Assembly: GCF_000956545.1 (NCBI RefSeq)
Contig: NZ_JYIT01000072.1
Location: forward strand, 1-64,000
DNA: 64,000 bases
Source of the DNA: Microbacterium azadirachtae
GTDB taxonomy: Bacteria; Actinomycetota; Actinomycetes; Actinomycetales; Microbacteriaceae
Reading direction: 5' to 3'
A program made the translations under genes and the position numbers. Within the stretch, counting starts at the first letter, position 1. Each line of letters starts with the position of its first letter. Below the pieces are notes generated by a model. The model was given only the letters and a program-made list of their open reading frames with translations, made no database searches and was not told the origin of the DNA. Shown here piece after piece: positions 58,775 through 64,000 of this stretch.

Positions 58775-59629
58775 ATGAGCGAAAACGGCCGGATCGGCGA
58801 AGTGGTGCTGGTGACGGGGACGTCGTCCGGGATGGGCATGCACGCCGCCGTGGAGCTGGCGAGATCGGGCGCGCAGGTGATCGCCACGATGCGCGACACC
58901 GCGCGCTCCGCGCGCCTCCAGGAGACGGCGGACGCCGCGGGCGTGACGCTGGAGGTGCACGCCCTCGACGTCACGGATCATGCGGCGGCCGCACGCGTGG
59001 TGGACGAAGTCACCGCCGCCCACGGGCGCATCGACGTACTCGTCAACAACGCCGGTCAGGGTGGCGTCGGCACGGCCGAGCAGCTGTCGATGGAGCAGAT
59101 CCGAGCCCAGCTCGAGGTGAACTACCTCGCGCCCGTGCACCTCGCCAAGCTCGTGCTCCCGGGGATGCGCGAGCGCGGGCACGGCACGATCCTCACCGTC
59201 ACCAGCGTCGGCGGCGTGGTCGGTCAGCCCTTCGCCGATGCGTACTGCGGCGCGAAGTTCGCGGTCGAGGGCTTCATGCAGTCCCTCGCCGCCGTCGCGG
59301 AGCCGTTCGGCGTGCACGTGCGGGTCATCGAGCCCGCGGCCGTCGCGAGCGACTTCGTGCAGAACGCGGTCCGCCCGACCGACGCCGGAGCCTACGAGGA
59401 TCAGCTGCGCGCCTACATCGCCCGCTCGACGGGGGCGTTCGCGAACGCGCAGTCGGCGGCAGACGCCGGGGCGGCGATCGCGGCCGCTGCGCTCTCCGGC
59501 GAGACGCGGTTCCGCTGGCAGAGCTCCGAGGCGGCGACGGCATTCGTCGGCGTATCGCTCGCTGACCTCGACGGATCCCGCGTGCGTGCGTTCACCGCGC
59601 CGTGGATCGCGACGGACCGCCCGGCCTGA
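58775..59629 (+). CDS. Short-chain dehydrogenase/reductase
   Basis: A 284-residue classical SDR: VTGTSSGMGMHAA (glycine-rich NAD(P) loop), NNAG, and the catalytic YxxxK (YCGAK) with a preceding Ser. TACGGT ends 7 bases before the ATG, so the message is probably leaderless, and the start nine bases upstream (GTG) is less likely. It is followed 3 bases later by the P-type ATPase gene, so the two are co-transcribed. Substrate unknown. Confidence 0.85.
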   Translation: MSENGRIGEVVLVTGTSSGMGMHAAVELARSGAQVIATMRDTARSARLQETADAAGVTLEVHALDVTDHAAAARVVDEVTAAHGRIDVLVNNAGQGGVGTAEQLSMEQIRAQLEVNYLAPVHLAKLVLPGMRERGHGTILTVTSVGGVVGQPFADAYCGAKFAVEGFMQSLAAVAEPFGVHVRVIEPAAVASDFVQNAVRPTDAGAYEDQLRAYIARSTGAFANAQSAADAGAAIAAAALSGETRFRWQSSEAATAFVGVSLADLDGSRVRAFTAPWIATDRPA

Positions 59630-59632
59630 CGG

Positions 59633-62074
59633 ATGGCGGACCGCATCGATCCCGGCGCCGGCGGCATCACGACGGCGCGTGCTCCGCTGACCGCGGCGGA
59701 GGTCGCGGAGCGACGGGCGCGCGGCGACGCGAACGTCATCGAGTCGCGCACCAGCCGCAGCTTCGGCGAGATCTTCCGGGCGAACGCGTTCACGCGGGTC
59801 AACGGCATCTATCTCGTGATGTTCCTGCTGATCCTCGGCACGGGGTACTTCATCGACGGGCTCTTCGGCCTGCTCATCATCGTGAACAGCGTGGTGGGCA
59901 TGGTGCAGGAGGTGCGCGCCAAGCGCACGCTGGACCGGCTCGCGCTGCTGAGCAAGGCTCCCGCCAGGGTCGAGCGCGCGGACGGGGTCTCGGAGGTCGA
60001 CGTCGAAGAGCTCGTGCAGGACGACATCGTGCTCGTCGCCGCCGGTGATCAGATCCCGGTGGACGGGATCGTGCTCGACGCCACCGGCTTCGAGGTCGAC
60101 GAGTCGCTGCTCACGGGGGAGTCCGAGCCGGTGCTCGCCGGGCCCGGCTACGAGCTCAAGTCGGGCAGCTTCGTGGCGGCGGGCTCGGCTGCGTTCCGCG
60201 CGACGGCGGTCGGGGAGCACGCGTACGCCGCGCGCCTGGCCAAGGAGGCCTCCGAGTTCCGTAAGCCGACCTCGCAGCTGCGTGCCGGGATCGATCAGAT
60301 CCTGAAGTACGTCACATGGGCGCTCATCCCGGTCGGCGTGCTCACGATCGTGAATCAGATCTGGGGTCACGCGGAGGACTGGCGGAATGCGGTGCGCGGC
60401 CTGGTCGCCGCCCTGGTCCCCATGGTCCCCGAGGGTCTCGTGCTGATGACGAGCGTCGCGATGGCCGTCGGCGTGATCCGGCTCGGCCGTCGCAACTGCC
60501 TCGTCCAGGACCTTCCGGCGATCGAGCAGCTCGCCCGCGTCGACGTGGTGTGCACCGACAAGACGGGGACGCTCACCGAGGACGGGATGCGGGTCGGAGC
60601 GGTCGAACGGCTCGCCGACGATGCGCGGATCGACGCGGCTCTGGCCGCGATCGGCCGGGCCGAGGGCAAGCCGAACGCGAGCATGGCGGCGATCCTGGAG
60701 TATGTCGGAGACGCGCCGGCTTTGACCGTGCAGACGTCCGTGGCGTTCTCCTCGGCGCGCAAGTGGGCCGCGGTGCAGTGCCCCGCCACAGGCGCGGCGG
60801 CCGTGGAGAGCTGGGTGCTCGGAGCTCCCGACGTGCTGCTTCCCGAGGGGGATGCCGTGCGCACCCGCTCCGATGCGCTCGCCGCCGAAGGACTTCGCGT
60901 GCTCGCGCTCACCCGCGTCGATGCGGCGCTTCCGGATCCGGAGGCGTCCGGCGACGGCCTGCCCGCGGGACTCGTCCCGACCGCGCTCGTCATCCTGGAC
61001 CAGCGCCTGCGCGCCGAGGCGCCCGGAGCGATCGCGTACTTCGCGCAGCAGGACGTCGGCATCAAGGTGATCTCCGGCGACAACGCGGCGGCGGTGGGTG
61101 CGATCGCCGCCGAGGCGGGCGTGCCGAACGGGCGGGACGCGGTGGATGCGCGCACGCTGGATCCGGACTCCGCGCACTTCGACGCCCAGGTGCGGGCGCG
61201 CACGGCCTTCGGGCGGGTCACGCCCACGCAGAAGCGTGCCATGGTGCATGCGCTGCAGGGCGACGGGCGCGTCGTGGCGATGACCGGCGACGGGGTCAAC
61301 GACGTGCTCGCGCTCAAGGACGCGGACGTCGGCGTCGCGATGGGATCCGGATCGCCGGCGGCGCGCGCGGTGTCGCGCATCGTGCTGCTGGACAACTCCT
61401 TCGCGACGCTGCCGCATGTGGTCGCCGAGGGGCGCCGCGTGATCGGCAACATCGAGCGGGTCGCGACCCTGTTCCTCACGAAGACGCTGTACTCGATCCT
61501 GCTGGCGCTGCTCGTCGCGGTCACCGCGGTGCCGTTCCCGTTCTTCCCGCGGCACGTGACCCTCATCGCGTGGTTCACGATCGGCATCCCGGCGTTCTTC
61601 CTCGCGCTCGCCCCGAACACGGCCCGCGCGCAGGACGGCTTCGTGCGCCGGGTGCTCGATGCGGCCGTGCCCGGCGGCATCGGGGCGGCGCTCGCGTCGT
61701 ACGGCGCGTATCTGACGGCCCGGGCCGTGCTCGGGACGGGCCACGACACCGCGAAGCTCACCTCGTCGACGGCGTTCCTGGCGCTCGTCATCGTCGCGTT
61801 CTTCGTGCTCATCACGGTCGCCCACCCCTTCCGTCCCTGGAAGATCGCGCTCGTGGGCGCCATGATCGGCGGGATGCTCGTCGCCATCCTGACCCCGCTC
61901 GGATCCCGGATCTTCGACGTCGACCTGCACGACGCCCGCGCCGTCCTGATCGCCTGCGCGTTCGGCGCGGCGGGCATCGGCGTGCGCTATGCCGCGCGGG
62001 CGCTGCTGCGGGCCGTGTACGGCGCGGTGACCCGGCGGCGGCAGCGTCGCGAGGCCGTGGCCGGGCAGCGCTGA
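59633..62074 (+). CDS. P-type cation ATPase, CtpE-like
   Basis: An 813-residue P-type ATPase. The phosphorylation motif is DKTGT with Asp309, LTGES (about 160-164) is the actuator motif, and the hinge TGDGVNDVLALKDADVGVAMGSG is near the end of the nucleotide part. The metal-site segment PEGL in the fourth membrane helix and the absence of an N-terminal metal-binding domain fit CtpE-type ATPases, which in mycobacteria transport calcium. Ion assignment is by resemblance only. It is in one unit with the upstream SDR. Confidence 0.85.
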   Translation: MADRIDPGAGGITTARAPLTAAEVAERRARGDANVIESRTSRSFGEIFRANAFTRVNGIYLVMFLLILGTGYFIDGLFGLLIIVNSVVGMVQEVRAKRTLDRLALLSKAPARVERADGVSEVDVEELVQDDIVLVAAGDQIPVDGIVLDATGFEVDESLLTGESEPVLAGPGYELKSGSFVAAGSAAFRATAVGEHAYAARLAKEASEFRKPTSQLRAGIDQILKYVTWALIPVGVLTIVNQIWGHAEDWRNAVRGLVAALVPMVPEGLVLMTSVAMAVGVIRLGRRNCLVQDLPAIEQLARVDVVCTDKTGTLTEDGMRVGAVERLADDARIDAALAAIGRAEGKPNASMAAILEYVGDAPALTVQTSVAFSSARKWAAVQCPATGAAAVESWVLGAPDVLLPEGDAVRTRSDALAAEGLRVLALTRVDAALPDPEASGDGLPAGLVPTALVILDQRLRAEAPGAIAYFAQQDVGIKVISGDNAAAVGAIAAEAGVPNGRDAVDARTLDPDSAHFDAQVRARTAFGRVTPTQKRAMVHALQGDGRVVAMTGDGVNDVLALKDADVGVAMGSGSPAARAVSRIVLLDNSFATLPHVVAEGRRVIGNIERVATLFLTKTLYSILLALLVAVTAVPFPFFPRHVTLIAWFTIGIPAFFLALAPNTARAQDGFVRRVLDAAVPGGIGAALASYGAYLTARAVLGTGHDTAKLTSSTAFLALVIVAFFVLITVAHPFRPWKIALVGAMIGGMLVAILTPLGSRIFDVDLHDARAVLIACAFGAAGIGVRYAARALLRAVYGAVTRRRQRREAVAGQR

Positions 62075-62117
62075 CCTCGCCGGACGATCCGAGGGAGCCG
62101 GCGACCGGAGTCCGCCG

Positions 62118-63272
62118 TCACTGCGCGCGGGCGAGCGCGACCTTCCGTGCGGCGCCGACGCGACGCACGGAGGCGCGCTCCGCGAGCGCTTCGCCGATCG
62201 CCCCGGCCCGGCGGGCGAGCACCTGCGACTGCCGCTCCACGAGCGCGTGGAACGCCGCCGCCGCCACGAGGCTCAGCGGCACGCCGATCAGGCAGGCGAG
62301 CCACCACCGCTCCGCGCCGAGGAGGTAGCAGAGCGTGGCCAGGATCGGGGCGTGCACGAGATAGAGGCTGAACGAGATCCGCCCCAGCCACTGCATCGGC
62401 CGCGTCCCCAGCGCACGCTCGGCCCGCGGCCAGATCACGGCGAGGATCACGAGCAGGGCCGCGCCCGCGCCCGCCAGCGCCCACAGCACGTCGGCGGCGA
62501 TCGTGCCCGCCGTGAGCGGGCGGGCCAGCCAGCTCGCGATGAGCATCGTTCCGGCCAGCGCGGCGACCCAGGGGAGGGCGCGACGTGCCCGCGGGCCGGC
62601 CGCCAGTCCGCGCAGGTCGTCGAAGCGGACGGCGATGAGCGTGCCGAGCAGGAACACGGGCAGGTACGCGAGCGCGGAGTTGCCGCTCGCCCGCCCCGCG
62701 AACATCAGCACCACGGTGAGCACCCCGACGGGCACGGCGAAGCGGCGCACGCGCAGCGCCACCCAGACGTACAGGGGGAGCAGCAGGGAGAAGAACAGCT
62801 CCCACCGCAGCGACCAGAGCACGTTGTCGATCGGGTAGTCCGCGCGCAGCAGCGTCATCTGCGACAGCACGTCGCCGGCCGAGACGCTCGTGGCCTGGGC
62901 GTCCTGCATCCAGGAGTCGTCCGGCATCGTCGACGCGTCGCGGGGGATGACCTTCACGAGCAGGGCGGCGGCGCCGAGCGCGGCGATCACCGGCACGTAG
63001 AGCCGGAACAGCCGTGCCGGGAAGTAGCGCGCCCAGGAGAATCCGGGTCGCAGCGCCGGCAGGGCCACGACGAGACCGGAGAGCACGAAGAAGACCATGA
63101 CGGCTTCGGAGCCGGCGATCAGCAGCTTCAGCGGCGACTGCGTGAGCACCGCCCAGCCGGCCGGATCCAGCCAGGGCTCCGCGATCAGCGAGGCGTGATG
63201 GATGAGGACGATCCCCGCGGCCAGCCCGCGGAGTCCGTCGAGAGAACCGATCCTGTTACCGTTCCGTGACAT
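62118..63272 (-). CDS. Membrane acyltransferase (family 3, OafA-like)
   Basis: A 384-residue membrane protein with about ten segments. The N-terminal RIGSLDGLRGLAAGIVLIHHA segment, with the His-His active-site region, and the EAVMVFFVLSGLVVALP segment are typical of acyltransferase 3 proteins that acylate cell-wall or exported sugars. The ATG at 63272 follows GGAAAGGG. Substrate unknown. Confidence 0.85.
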   Translation of the reverse strand: MSRNGNRIGSLDGLRGLAAGIVLIHHASLIAEPWLDPAGWAVLTQSPLKLLIAGSEAVMVFFVLSGLVVALPALRPGFSWARYFPARLFRLYVPVIAALGAAALLVKVIPRDASTMPDDSWMQDAQATSVSAGDVLSQMTLLRADYPIDNVLWSLRWELFFSLLLPLYVWVALRVRRFAVPVGVLTVVLMFAGRASGNSALAYLPVFLLGTLIAVRFDDLRGLAAGPRARRALPWVAALAGTMLIASWLARPLTAGTIAADVLWALAGAGAALLVILAVIWPRAERALGTRPMQWLGRISFSLYLVHAPILATLCYLLGAERWWLACLIGVPLSLVAAAAFHALVERQSQVLARRAGAIGEALAERASVRRVGAARKVALARAQ

Positions 63273-63353
63273 CCCTTTCCACGGTAGGGGCGCAGTCTGG
63301 ACGCCCCCTGGACCGTTCCTGGGCACCCGCGAAGAGTGCGTCGGCCGGGCGGC

Positions 63354-63851
63354 TCAGTCGGCGGCGACCACCACGACGTCGCCTCCCGTGAGGGCCACGA
63401 GCTCGTCGAAGCTCATCGGCATCACGGTGTGCGGAGTGCCGCCGGCGGTCCAGACGACGTCGTAGTCGCGCAGTGCCGCGTCGATCACCGTGCGCACGGG
63501 AGAGGGGTGGCCGACGGGCGCCACACCGCCGATGGCCTGCCCCGTCACCTCCCGCACCGTGGCCGCAGGCGCCATCACGACGTTCGCCGCACCCACCGCC
63601 GCGGCGAGCAGATCGAGGTCGACCCTGTGCCGTCCGCTCGTCATCACGAGGAGCGGCTGCTCGTCGGCGAGGAACAGGAGGCTGGATCCGATCGCGCCGA
63701 TCTCACAGCCCAGCGCCGCTGCGGCCTGCGCCGCCGTGCGCGCCGAGTCGGGCAGCTCCCGCACCTGGGAGGCGAGTCCTGCGGCGCGGACGTGCTCCTG
63801 CACGAGCCTGCTTCGTTCGGGAAGGGGGGCGGTCGCGGCCTGGTCGGTCAT
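63354..63851 (-). CDS. YbaK/EbsC-family aminoacyl-tRNA deacylase
   Basis: A 165-residue protein with the YbaK fold: ARTAAQAAAALGCEIGAIGSSLLFLADEQPLLVMTSGRHRVDL with the Lys/Arg region, and IGGVAPVGHPSPVRTVIDAALRDYDVVWTAGGTPHTVMPMSFDEL. These proteins hydrolyse mischarged tRNAs. The ATG at 63851 is chosen over a longer reading that overlaps the neighbouring gene's promoter region. Confidence 0.8.
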   Translation of the reverse strand: MTDQAATAPLPERSRLVQEHVRAAGLASQVRELPDSARTAAQAAAALGCEIGAIGSSLLFLADEQPLLVMTSGRHRVDLDLLAAAVGAANVVMAPAATVREVTGQAIGGVAPVGHPSPVRTVIDAALRDYDVVWTAGGTPHTVMPMSFDELVALTGGDVVVVAAD

Positions 63852-63906
63852 GCGACCATGCTGGCACAGCATCCCACCCGGTCGGAGGTCATGGAACGAT
63901 GGATCC

Positions 63907-64000
63907 ATGACCACCGCCAACCTCACCCGCGCCGAGACCTCCGCACGGTCCGCGAGCATCACCCTGCGCCGGATCAGGCTCGAGCTCGACGTCGCCGACG
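63907..64000 (+). CDS. Probable aminopeptidase N (M1), start only
   Basis: Only the first 31 codons are in the window. MTTANLTRAETSARSASI followed by LELDVAD resembles the start of M1 aminopeptidases (NLTR near the start, then a YxVxLDL-like strand). The catalytic part is beyond the window end, so the call rests on the N-terminus alone. Confidence 0.45.
   Translation, partial: MTTANLTRAETSARSASITLRRIRLELDVAD

Noticed and set aside
58637..61930. 1097-codon leftward reading opposite the SDR and P-type ATPase
   Set aside because: Arg/His-rich composition typical of antisense in high-GC DNA; the other strand is clearly coding.

Overview
This window is high-GC actinobacterial DNA. Gene content (DUF6098, DUF4383, a CtpE-type ATPase, leaderless and GTG/TTG starts, short actinobacterial lipoproteins) suggests Microbacteriaceae, most likely Microbacterium; that genus is an inference from gene flavour, not from a marker gene. 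There are two unlike halves. Positions 1 to about 36.5 kb are accessory DNA with visibly lower GC, many unknown genes, defence modules, local repressor/operator pairs and gene fragments. From about 36.6 kb to the end the DNA is very GC-rich and holds ordinary chromosomal metabolism, transport and envelope genes.

Accessory half, left to right. Positions 1-4.7 kb carry a leftward cluster: a SprT-like metalloprotease, two small proteins, a lipoprotein with a VWA-like fold, a four-helix membrane protein, a cytoplasmic VWA protein and a small protein. Positions 4.9-9.3 kb hold a pure hexapeptide-repeat beta-helix protein divergent from a 1140-residue NACHT NTPase (STAND-type, probably antiphage), with a Fur-family-like box between them. 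Positions 9.3-13.2 kb have an XRE repressor facing two lipoproteins across a perfect 22-bp palindrome, then a GIY-YIG protein and winged-helix proteins. Positions 13.2-18.5 kb look like plasmid or integrative-element housekeeping: a DnaA-box cluster, a small basic protein, a ribbon-helix-helix protein and its decayed copy, a DUF3846 protein, a coiled-coil protein and a possible small RNA. Positions 18.5-23.2 kb hold an HTH protein, a TetR-like regulator with two tandem operators in front of a secreted amidase-domain protein, and unknowns.

Positions 23.3-35.1 kb form one co-directional defence block. It comprises a PLD-SNF2 helicase, an MmeI-like adenine methyltransferase, an unknown protein with an XRE-ImmA/IrrE protease, a SIR2-HerA pair and a GIY-YIG nuclease. 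Two leftward genes close the accessory half (an unknown protein and a two-HTH protein that may be cut at its 5' end), ending at a terminator hairpin near 36.5 kb. No integrase, relaxase or tRNA is visible, so the type and the left end of the element are unknown.

Chromosomal half. Genes include a VOC protein, a TetR repressor whose operator sits inside the promoter of a DUF4386 membrane protein, a YjbR-family protein, an AnsP-like permease with an adjacent solute-binding lipoprotein, a Tat-exported 5'-nucleotidase, an NAD-binding epimerase-like protein, DUF6098 and SRPBCC proteins and topoisomerase IB. They continue with two membrane proteins, an M23 peptidase, an MprF-like lysyltransferase, an Lrp regulator divergent from a Cys/Met PLP lyase, two MFS transporters (one with its ArsR-type regulator), an SDR, a P-type ATPase, an acyltransferase, a YbaK deacylase and the start of a probable M1 aminopeptidase.
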